Assembly: GCA_963831005.1 (NCBI GenBank)
Contig: CAWHOW010000015.1
Coordinates: forward strand, 124,001 to 188,000
Reading direction: 5' to 3'
Origin: CAWHOW01 sp963831005
GTDB taxonomy: Bacteria; Bacteroidota; Bacteroidia; Bacteroidales; CG2-30-32-10
DNA length: 64,000 bases
In this document: positions 56,710-64,000 of the stretch, piece after piece
Layout of the letters: each line of letters opens with the position of its first letter
Numbering within the stretch: the stretch's first letter is position 1
Translations under genes and position numbers: made by a program
Notes under the pieces: generated by a model
Databases searched by the model: none
Seen by the model: the letters and a program-made list of their open reading frames with translations, nothing else
What the model was told of the DNA's origin: nothing

Positions 56710-59652
56710 CTACTTCCCAGCCGCAGCCCTTGCCACTGTTTCAATAACAATAGCTGCCACTGCTGCGCCATAATCAAGGTCAATGTTTTCCATCGTATCC
56801 TGCGTGTCGTGATAACCGTAGCGGTGTATGTCGTAGTTTTCCATAAACAGCACTACAGGTATTCCTATATCCGAAAATATCTGACCGTCGGTATTATACA
56901 GCGAACTGTGAGGATTCAAATGCGTGCGCACTTCGCCTGAAAGCGGAAGATGTTTGGCTGTTGCAGGAATGCTTATCCCGTCGGCACAACGTTTTCCCTG
57001 TTTGCAATGTTGCCTTTCGGCAGATGTATTCCATTGTTGCGTTCCCTTGTTCCATATCTCGTTTGCAATATGCGCCTCATATCCCAGCCTCAACGACTTA
57101 ATACTTTTCCCCGGCGAAGCCTGGAAAATATCCCTGTCGTTATCCCTGTTATGCCCAATCATATCCGAAACGAACACCCCGGTAACTTTAATATTTGACA
57201 GATCAATAAACTCATTGTCTTTATCTTCTTGCCTATTGCCTACTGTGGACTGCCTACTGTTTTTAGTTTTCAGTTTTAAATTCTTGTTAATAAGAGCTTC
57301 GCAGAAATAACGCGCCCCCATGCAATCCGAAGGGAACTCCTCGCCCGTAAGATGGAGCAGCCACACATCGCGTTCCAGCTTTCCATCTTTAGCCAGTTGG
57401 AGAAAGATGGGAGTTGCCTGCAACAGCATGGATGTTGCCGAATGATTGTCGTCGGCTCCTGCTGCCGACAAGCGCGCACCTGTTCCTCCAATGCTCGTAT
57501 CAAAAATATCTTCCATGTATGCCGTATCGTAATGATCTGCCATCACCACCGCTTCATTCCTGTTCTTGCCGGGGATCACCACCAATATATCCCGCTCGTA
57601 TTCGCTGCCGTCGCGGTTGCTTTTCCACCCGCCGTACACGTCGAAATTAAAATCAGTGCTCCACTTGAAAGGAAGTTCCCCGCAATGTGCAACGCCCTTC
57701 ATCCCTGCATCTTCAATCACTTTGTTATGACGATTGATAAGGTAGTCGCCAAGCTGCATCAGGTCACGTTTTTTATGCCTCAGCTTATCCTGCGTGGCAT
57801 CATCCTGTACGCAATCGGCATTGTCCTTGTTAATGAATTCTCCATGCGATAAGGTGAAAATATCATTCCACCAAGCTTCTTCAAATTTGCGACTTGCTGT
57901 GTATTTATAGGTAAGACTTTCAGGAAAAGCTGCCGTGTTTTCTTTTTCCAATAGGCTTTCCAGATGCTTTTGCATGGCTTTTCCGGCTTGCAGGTCGCTG
58001 GTGCGTAAAGGCAGGTCAGCTAACCATTGCTCCAGCGTTTCATGTTTAGACAGACGAAGAATATCCCTGGCATAATCACGGGGAATAAGCTTCTCGCCTA
58101 ATATGGCTTTTTGCTCCATCAGGTTTAATATATTGAGGCTTGTCTGGTGGGCGTAGCTGTCGTGGACACTGTTAAAGTCTTTCAATGCAGAAAGATAGAT
58201 ATCCCTTTTTTGCATCCTCGGCCACAGCTCGATTTCTTCTTTTCCATCCTCGTCGCTGTTTTTATAAGCCGAAATATAACCCAATAAAGCATCGGCTACT
58301 ATTTCAACCTTCTGAGTTTTATTCGAAACATAAGCAACCATTGGCCTGTTCCAGTAAATATCATATTTGCCAACCTTCATAGGAGGGTAGAAGAACCTGT
58401 ATCCGAACAATCCGCCCTGCATTATTTCCATCTCAGCCTTTTGTATTTCTTCCGGACTGGCATTCGGTCCGTCGAGCAGTAATTCAAAATCATTCTTCCA
58501 CAAATGACTGTTTCTTGCCATAGGCTTGTCGTACAAACCCATTGCATCCAGCTTGGTGCTGAACAATGTTTTCACTATCTTCTCCAGACGCGGCAAACCG
58601 GCTAATTCATCTTCATGCTTGTGTATCTTTTCCCACCTGTGCGAACGGTGATATGCATCAAGAAGCAGCTCTTTTTCAACATCTGCAGGATCAATATTTG
58701 GATGCGGTTCATATATCCATCCCGATTGGTTCACCCTTATACTTTCGTGACCGCTATGTCTTGTAACTAAGCTAGATAAATGTATCTGCAAAGCAGAAGG
58801 CAAATCATTATGCAACTTTAAATAACCCGGCATTCCCCAGAAAACTAAGCTTCCCGGGAAAGGCAATAATGCCAGCTTGCCTTCAAGGTATTTATGCTTG
58901 ACAATTTCAGGCAGAGATGCAAAAGGACGAAATGACAGGAGGTATTTTACGTTTTCAAAGGTGTCATCATCATTAACAAGATATGATTTGCCCCAAGTTG
59001 GTAATAAATCTTTGCTTTCAGGCTGAAGTATCCTGAAACCCAAATTGTTTAACTTCGAATTACTCCCCGCCTTCTCTCCATAAGCTTCTGAAAGTATCCT
59101 CAGCATGAAAGATTGAAAATCCTTTTCAGACAATTCCTTTGCCGGCTCTGAATAAAAGCTTTTCCAGAAAGCATATTCAGGATTCTTAATGCTGTTGCCA
59201 AAGAATGTCCAGCGAACACGGCCTTTGTCATCCTGTGTCCGCGAAAGCATCATGGGAAGAAAAGAGACATATTGCTCATGTTCCAGTTGTCCTGCCTTTG
59301 CAGCTAATTCAGAAGGCCAGTAAGGATTATTAATGAGGTTCTGTTGTTTATGCCCGGCTATGTGAAATTCAGGCAAACCTTTACCAAGCTTTACAATATG
59401 CTCCATTATTTGCTTACCTATGTTTTCAATACCGGGTAGCAGTTCATAATTCTCTTCCATTTCCGATATTTTCCAGCCATAATCATCTTCATCTGAAAAG
59501 ATAGTATTATCGGGCTTGCCGCAACGTGAACAGCCTACCCGGGGAGGAGGCATATATTCAGAGTAAGCGGGTAAAACAAATTTTTCTTCTTTGTTGCTAA
59601 GAGTATTATCTTCAATAAGCTTCCGCCAACCTTTGTTATCTGAGTTTTTCAT
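56710..59652 (-). CDS. M28-type zinc aminopeptidase with a long N-terminal domain of unknown function
   Basis: The C-terminal part (about 660-980) is an M28 metallopeptidase. Metal ligands are visible as H707-x-D709 (ADHYDTAYM), Asp in GADDN (about 734), E771-E772 (TGEEFPSD), Asp in SDMIGHNRD, and His in YGYHDTQDT near the end. Family members cleave N-terminal residues. The first 600 residues match nothing I know; they include a possible metal site C-S-R-C at about 40-43. There is no signal peptide, so the enzyme may be cytoplasmic, which is unusual for M28 proteins. Residues about 793-808 (KLKTKNSRQSTVGNRQ, 57229-57276) are encoded by DNA that looks like the intergenic word repeats (TGCCTATTGCCTACTGTGG). 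They interrupt the peptidase domain in frame. Confidence 0.8.
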   Translation of the reverse strand: MKNSDNKGWRKLIEDNTLSNKEEKFVLPAYSEYMPPPRVGCSRCGKPDNTIFSDEDDYGWKISEMEENYELLPGIENIGKQIMEHIVKLGKGLPEFHIAGHKQQNLINNPYWPSELAAKAGQLEHEQYVSFLPMMLSRTQDDKGRVRWTFFGNSIKNPEYAFWKSFYSEPAKELSEKDFQSFMLRILSEAYGEKAGSNSKLNNLGFRILQPESKDLLPTWGKSYLVNDDDTFENVKYLLSFRPFASLPEIVKHKYLEGKLALLPFPGSLVFWGMPGYLKLHNDLPSALQIHLSSLVTRHSGHESIRVNQSGWIYEPHPNIDPADVEKELLLDAYHRSHRWEKIHKHEDELAGLPRLEKIVKTLFSTKLDAMGLYDKPMARNSHLWKNDFELLLDGPNASPEEIQKAEMEIMQGGLFGYRFFYPPMKVGKYDIYWNRPMVAYVSNKTQKVEIVADALLGYISAYKNSDEDGKEEIELWPRMQKRDIYLSALKDFNSVHDSYAHQTSLNILNLMEQKAILGEKLIPRDYARDILRLSKHETLEQWLADLPLRTSDLQAGKAMQKHLESLLEKENTAAFPESLTYKYTASRKFEEAWWNDIFTLSHGEFINKDNADCVQDDATQDKLRHKKRDLMQLGDYLINRHNKVIEDAGMKGVAHCGELPFKWSTDFNFDVYGGWKSNRDGSEYERDILVVIPGKNRNEAVVMADHYDTAYMEDIFDTSIGGTGARLSAAGADDNHSATSMLLQATPIFLQLAKDGKLERDVWLLHLTGEEFPSDCMGARYFCEALINKNLKLKTKNSRQSTVGNRQEDKDNEFIDLSNIKVTGVFVSDMIGHNRDNDRDIFQASPGKSIKSLRLGYEAHIANEIWNKGTQQWNTSAERQHCKQGKRCADGISIPATAKHLPLSGEVRTHLNPHSSLYNTDGQIFSDIGIPVVLFMENYDIHRYGYHDTQDTMENIDLDYGAAVAAIVIETVARAAAGK

Positions 59653-59674
59653 ATATTAAATTTTCATTATTTAC

Positions 59675-59705
59675 TTGACAAATCAATAATTAAACCTTAT
59701 TTTTG
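59675..59705 (+). promoter_or_regulatory. Bacteroidota-type promoter
   Basis: TTG at 59675-59677, a 20-base spacer and TATTTTTG at 59698-59705 match the phylum consensus. The box lies 27 bases before the ATG at 59733, which also argues against the earlier in-frame start at 59703. Confidence 0.75.
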
Positions 59706-59732
59706 TGCTTCGTTTTACCAAATTGTATAACC

Positions 59733-62186
59733 ATGAAAACAAAATTCAAACTTACAACTTTTATAGTTATTATTTGTTTATTTTTTTCATTGCAGCATGT
59801 CTTCTCACAGAAAACCACAGATGCCCGCAAAGCTGAGTCAGATGGTTACTTTATTCATCCTGTAAATACTATAGCGGGAGTTGTTGCTACCGATAACTAC
59901 TGTTCGAAAATTTACCTTGTTCAAAGCAATGGATTAAAGACTTTAATTAGTTCTCCCGGATGCGGCAGGTATTTCACCGTTTCTCCTGATAAATCCAGGA
60001 TAGGCTTTAAGCTTATCAGCACTGATGGCATGCAGGTTCCTGCAATTTATGACCTTGCAAGCGGTAATATTACTAAAATGGCTAATACTGTTAAACTTTG
60101 CGGACAGCCAAGTTTCAGCAATAACGGACAGGTTGCATACACTACGGGAAATACCTTGAATGTTTTGGACAGTAATGGCGTTCAAACCTTCGACCTTGAA
60201 GTTTATTCGAATATCACCCCTATTTCCCCCGATGGAAATAATGTGATATTCAATAATGATAATGATCAGTTGTTTATGGTGGAGCTTTCAACAAGCAGTG
60301 TTCAGCAGATAACTGATGATAATGGCGGGTATGCTTATCCGCAATGGTCGCCCGATGGAAACAAAGTTTCTTATTCTTCTTTATCGGGAAATATAATGGT
60401 TTGGGATAAAACTTCAGGTAAGATCTATGCTATAGGCAAGGGAGAAAATGTTTCCTGGTCGGACGATTCAAAGTATATCATTTTCAATCGCACTGATGTG
60501 GAAAACTTTGTGTACAAAGGTTCAGATATTTACATTGCATCCTTTGATGGCAGCATGGTTCAGAATGTAACAAACACTGCTGATGTGAATGAGATTGCTC
60601 CTTCTTTCGGCCCGAATAATACTATTATCTACAGCACTTTCGATAATCAGGAGATCATTTCAGCAACATTTGATCTGCCGAATCTATTGATAAAAAGCAA
60701 AAGCGTTTTGATTAAATATACTTCGCAATTATATTTAGATAAAAGTAATTTACACAGTCTTACCAGAGTGAATAATGTGGGTCTTTCTATTGTTAAAGTA
60801 CCGGGCAATGTTCCTTATATTAATCAGGTATATGATGTTCCATCATGGGATGATGGCTATTGTTCATGTGCCCCGACAAGCGCTGCAATGGCGCTGGCTT
60901 ATTATAACAGGTTGCCTTATTGGCCTGTCACCGTAAATGATGGCATGTCGTGGGACCCTCATATAAGTAATTATGGTTCTTATATTGCTGATGAATATAG
61001 GTATAATGGAACTTATTATGATCTTTCAGCAGTTACATGTACCGGCTATAATGATTGCTGGGGAGGGCATGGGTATATGTGGAATGGAAGTAGTTCTCCG
61101 GCAACAATGATGTCCCCATATATTCAAAATCATAATGTAACTTCAGTTTATTCGGGAGATTCCAGTTTTTCAAGCGTTAAAACAGAAATAAATAATGGCT
61201 ATCCAATGGCTATTTGTAATACACTTTCGGCAGACGGGCATCTTACATTGGCTGTAGGCTATGTTCTCGGGCAGCATACTCTGATTTTCAATGACCCTTA
61301 TGGAGATAAAGATACGTTAACCTGGCCTAACTATTACGGAAAGAATTCATATTACGACTGGCCCGGATATAGTAATGGTTTTCAGAATTTGAATACTGTT
61401 CCATGGACAGTTACTGCAGAAGCATCACAACTTACTTACAGCGATACTGTGATTGATGACGTAAATTATAATCATGGTTTTTATATTTATAATAAGGGAG
61501 TAGCTCTTATGAAGTATTATCACGACAGTGAAACAGGAGGATTTGGAAATTTTAATCATTACTGGTGGACATATTCAACCAACTCTACTACCGTTGATAC
61601 CTGTTATGTAAAATGGACGCCGACACTTCCTTCAACTGCCAATTACCAGGTTTCTGCGTATATTCCTACTTCGGGCGCAACGGCAACTGCTGCCAGATAT
61701 AAAGTATATTATGATGGGGGAAACACTACTGTTGTAGTTAACCAGTCAACGCATTTAGGACAGTGGGTTTCGCTTGGCACATTTCCTTTTTTACAGAATG
61801 ATACCAACGGTTATGTTTATTTGGGTGATGGAACTGGAATAGGAACACAAATGCAGGAACTTGTTTGGGATGCAGTTAAATTTTCTTATGCAGGCGTTAT
61901 TACAGGAGTAGATAACATTGCTAAAAATGATGCACATATATCAATCAATCCGAATCCGGCAACAAATGTGTGTTATATCGATTTTAACAATATAAAGAAT
62001 GTAGAACTTTCATTAAAAATCATGAATATTATTGGACAAACAGTATTGAATAAAACTATTGCTGTTAATGCCAATGAACAAACCTTTCCCCTTGATATAT
62101 CTGATTTTGCAAAAGGCATCTACTTTGCCCAGATTCACTCGATTGACAACTCAATTAACAAAAGCATTAAGTTCGTTAAGCAATAA
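59733..62186 (+). CDS. secreted PD40-propeller / C39-like peptidase / golvesin-domain protein with T9SS tail
   Basis: I start at 59733 (MKTKFKLTTFIVIICLFFSLQ) because it gives a normal signal peptide and follows a good promoter. Four regions follow. PD40/TolB-like propeller blades lie at about 45-330 (e.g. YPQWSPDGNKVSYSSLSG). A C39-type cysteine-peptidase-like domain lies at about 360-545, with DDGYCSCAPTSAAMALAYY as the Cys box and ADGHLTLAVGYV with IFNDPYGDK as the His/Asp boxes. A golvesin C-terminal-like domain lies at about 565-725 (WTPTLPSTANYQVSAYIP...WVSLGTFPF). A T9SS sorting domain ends the protein (INPNPATNVCYI ... IKFVKQ). It is probably a surface-released hydrolase. The substrate is unknown. 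Confidence 0.85.
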   Translation: MKTKFKLTTFIVIICLFFSLQHVFSQKTTDARKAESDGYFIHPVNTIAGVVATDNYCSKIYLVQSNGLKTLISSPGCGRYFTVSPDKSRIGFKLISTDGMQVPAIYDLASGNITKMANTVKLCGQPSFSNNGQVAYTTGNTLNVLDSNGVQTFDLEVYSNITPISPDGNNVIFNNDNDQLFMVELSTSSVQQITDDNGGYAYPQWSPDGNKVSYSSLSGNIMVWDKTSGKIYAIGKGENVSWSDDSKYIIFNRTDVENFVYKGSDIYIASFDGSMVQNVTNTADVNEIAPSFGPNNTIIYSTFDNQEIISATFDLPNLLIKSKSVLIKYTSQLYLDKSNLHSLTRVNNVGLSIVKVPGNVPYINQVYDVPSWDDGYCSCAPTSAAMALAYYNRLPYWPVTVNDGMSWDPHISNYGSYIADEYRYNGTYYDLSAVTCTGYNDCWGGHGYMWNGSSSPATMMSPYIQNHNVTSVYSGDSSFSSVKTEINNGYPMAICNTLSADGHLTLAVGYVLGQHTLIFNDPYGDKDTLTWPNYYGKNSYYDWPGYSNGFQNLNTVPWTVTAEASQLTYSDTVIDDVNYNHGFYIYNKGVALMKYYHDSETGGFGNFNHYWWTYSTNSTTVDTCYVKWTPTLPSTANYQVSAYIPTSGATATAARYKVYYDGGNTTVVVNQSTHLGQWVSLGTFPFLQNDTNGYVYLGDGTGIGTQMQELVWDAVKFSYAGVITGVDNIAKNDAHISINPNPATNVCYIDFNNIKNVELSLKIMNIIGQTVLNKTIAVNANEQTFPLDISDFAKGIYFAQIHSIDNSINKSIKFVKQ

Positions 62187-62285
62187 ACTGGCAAATAAGT
62201 TGTAACGGGTTCTGATTTTCAAGATAATCTTCTTAATTTAATTCCTTTTTTTAGTGGCTATGTAATATAAAAGAAGTTAAATTTT

Positions 62286-62293
62286 TATATTTG
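62286..62293 (+). promoter_or_regulatory. candidate -7 box for the propeller gene
   Basis: TATATTTG fits TAnnTTTG and lies 37 bases before the ATG at 62331. No TTG is seen at the right distance. Confidence 0.45.
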
Positions 62294-62330
62294 CACTTAG
62301 CATTTTTTCAATAATATTAACCTATGATTT

Positions 62331-64000
62331 ATGAAAACATTAACATCTTCATTATTAATTATTTTTATAATAAATATAGCATGTGCACAGCACTTTACTA
62401 CTTATACCAATACTGATAATTTTCTGGCAATTGCCATAGATTCTGCCGGAAATAAATGGTTTGGTACAAATGGTGGTTTGTTAAAGTTTGATGGATCAAA
62501 ATGGACTAAATACACAACTTCTGATGGTTTGATTCAAAACCAGGTAACCGCTCTTATATTTGATAAGAAAGGTGTTTTGTGGTGTGGAACAAACGGTGGC
62601 ATATCCAAATTCGACGGAAATAAATGGACAACTCTTTTAAATAAGAACAATATAGCCAATTTTGGAATTACCAGTGAGGTGATTGATAAGCAAGGCACTG
62701 TGTGGTTTGGAACCATGCAGGAAAGGGGACTGGCAAAATACGATGGTGTAAACTGGAATACATATACTGAGGATAGCGGTCTGGTTGAAGATAATGTTAA
62801 ATCGGTAGTGGTAGATGCAAAGGGCTTATTGTGGATTGGTACATCAAGCGGTGTATCGACATTTGATGGCAAGAAATGGACAACATATAATAAATCCAGT
62901 GGTTTGGTGGGCAACAGGATTAATGATATTGTTGTTGATAAGGAGAATAATCTTTGGTTTGGTACGAACAGTGGTGTTTCTAAATTTAACGGTACAAACT
63001 GGACAAATTATACAACTGATAATGGATTGGCAAATAACAGAGTTACGGTTATTGCTATTGATAATAATGGGAATAAATGGTTTGGATCTTATACGGGTGA
63101 AATATCAAAATTTGACGGTTCGAAATGGGCAACTTTTAAATCTGATGCAACAGCTATCAATGGTAAAATATTCGATATTGCTATTGATAATAATGGGAAT
63201 AAATGGTTTGGAACATCAAATGGAGCAGTAATGTATGATGATTTGCATTGGATTAAATATAAGCCTGCAGATAGCTTGGTTTACAATAATATTAAGAGTA
63301 TTTCTATTGATAAACAAGGAAATAAATGGTTTGGAACAGACAATGGAATTTCAAAGTTTGATGGTACAATCTGGACAAATTATACAACGGCGAATGGGTT
63401 AGCTGATAATCAGGTCTGGGCTTCATCCGTTGATGCTCAGAATAATATTTGGGTAGGAACTATGAGGGGAGGCGTTTCGAAATTTGACGGAACAAAATGG
63501 ACAACCTACTCAGTAGCCGACGGCTTGGCTTATACATATGTCAGGTCAATGGCTATTGATAAAAAAGGAAATAAATGGTTCGGAACCTGGGGAAAGGGAG
63601 TGTCTAAATATGACGGGACGAAATGGACGACATATTCAATGGCAAATGGATTAATAGGAAACGAAGTAATTGCTGTAAGCATTGATAAAAAAGGTAATAA
63701 ATGGTTTGGTACACTTTCGGGAGTATCTATGCTCGACAGTACGCATTGGACATCGTATTCAGTGGCAAACGGGTTGGTCAATGATCGTGTTACCTCCATT
63801 ATTATTGATAGTCTGGGGAATATGTGGTTTGGCACATTTTTTAATGGAATATCAAAATTTGATGGAAAGAAATGGACGACATATAACACTACCAACGGAT
63901 TGCCAGATAATCATATTCAAACCATGGCAATAGATAAAGCTGGCAATATTTGGGTTGGGACCACAAATAGCTTATCAAAGTATGATGGAGTAAAATGGAC
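62331..64000 (+). CDS. two-component-regulator-type (Reg_prop) propeller protein, 3' end beyond window
   Basis: From the ATG at 62331 an open frame runs to the window edge without a stop (at least 556 codons). It starts with a signal peptide (MKTLTSSLLIIFIINIACAQ). It then has about twelve repeats of the pattern N-x-x-x-x-I-x-I-D-x-x-G-N-K-W-F-G-T-x-x-G-[VI]-S-K-F-D-G-x-x-W-T-x-Y, the Reg_prop propeller signature. In hybrid two-component systems two seven-bladed propellers precede a Y_Y_Y and a kinase domain. In secreted proteins a T9SS tail follows instead. With SKFDG-type short repeats and T9SS neighbours the second is more likely, but the end is not visible. Confidence 0.88.
   Translation, partial: MKTLTSSLLIIFIINIACAQHFTTYTNTDNFLAIAIDSAGNKWFGTNGGLLKFDGSKWTKYTTSDGLIQNQVTALIFDKKGVLWCGTNGGISKFDGNKWTTLLNKNNIANFGITSEVIDKQGTVWFGTMQERGLAKYDGVNWNTYTEDSGLVEDNVKSVVVDAKGLLWIGTSSGVSTFDGKKWTTYNKSSGLVGNRINDIVVDKENNLWFGTNSGVSKFNGTNWTNYTTDNGLANNRVTVIAIDNNGNKWFGSYTGEISKFDGSKWATFKSDATAINGKIFDIAIDNNGNKWFGTSNGAVMYDDLHWIKYKPADSLVYNNIKSISIDKQGNKWFGTDNGISKFDGTIWTNYTTANGLADNQVWASSVDAQNNIWVGTMRGGVSKFDGTKWTTYSVADGLAYTYVRSMAIDKKGNKWFGTWGKGVSKYDGTKWTTYSMANGLIGNEVIAVSIDKKGNKWFGTLSGVSMLDSTHWTSYSVANGLVNDRVTSIIIDSLGNMWFGTFFNGISKFDGKKWTTYNTTNGLPDNHIQTMAIDKAGNIWVGTTNSLSKYDGVKW

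Overview
The window is an AT-rich piece of a Bacteroidota (Bacteroidetes) chromosome. Four things support this. Many secreted proteins end in a type IX secretion (T9SS) type-A sorting domain with a K-F-[IV]-K-E stop. Several promoters fit the phylum's TTG-N20-TAnnTTTG pattern. The gene orders ftsX-DUF3098-uppP-truB-queA and DUF4175-ATPase-ybeY-mnmG-methyltransferase are typical of the phylum. DUF3098 and DUF4175 families are themselves characteristic of it. No rRNA, tRNA, CRISPR array, prophage or transposase gene was recognised.

Layout. 1-2.6 kb: a repeat cassette with 21-bp periodicity, then a secreted beta-helix protein. 2.6-8.8 kb: an alpha-2-macroglobulin split in two by an apparent frameshift. 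9.1-11.5 kb: two BNR-propeller T9SS proteins, the second frameshifted. 11.6-13 kb: aspartase, also frameshifted. 13-14 kb: non-coding, full of word-repeat palindromes. 14-23 kb: a housekeeping block (DUF3108, leuS, ftsX, DUF3098, uppP, truB, queA, ispD). 23-25 kb: a C10 protease with CUB domains. 25.3 kb: eleven 21-bp tandem repeats. 25.6-30.1 kb: a membrane/TPR protein, GT2 glycosyltransferase and flippase-like protein in overlapping order. 30.1-45.8 kb: ruvC, rnr, DUF4175 operon with ybeY and mnmG, methyltransferase, large sensor kinase, lytic transglycosylase. 46-64 kb: accessory DNA with tatA, two decayed YVTN-propeller genes, an orphan antitoxin, a LytTR protein, a second copy of the repeat cassette with its 251-residue gene, further T9SS proteins, an M28 peptidase, a C39-like/golvesin protein and the start of a two-component-type propeller protein.

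Most notable signals. (1) The 3' flanks of several T9SS genes hold serial, stop-terminated, headless copies of the sorting-domain C-terminus (ten counted), separated by a few recurring imperfect palindromes. One intact gene (54884-56293) lies between two nearly identical 284-bp copies of such an array, which looks like a cassette arrangement. (2) A repeat cassette about 52 kb apart in two copies, made of 21-bp units, ends in a promoter placed in front of a beta-helix T9SS gene each time. (3) Two perfect 16-bp parS sites flank mnmG, which places the window in the ParB-loading, probably origin-proximal, part of the chromosome.

Several reading frames (A2M, BNR-2, aspA, both YVTN genes) are interrupted by single-base changes, often in short homopolymers. 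Whether these are assembly errors or real lesions cannot be decided from the sequence alone. The lesions are single in housekeeping-type genes and numerous in the YVTN and second beta-helix genes, so the latter are more likely to be truly decayed.
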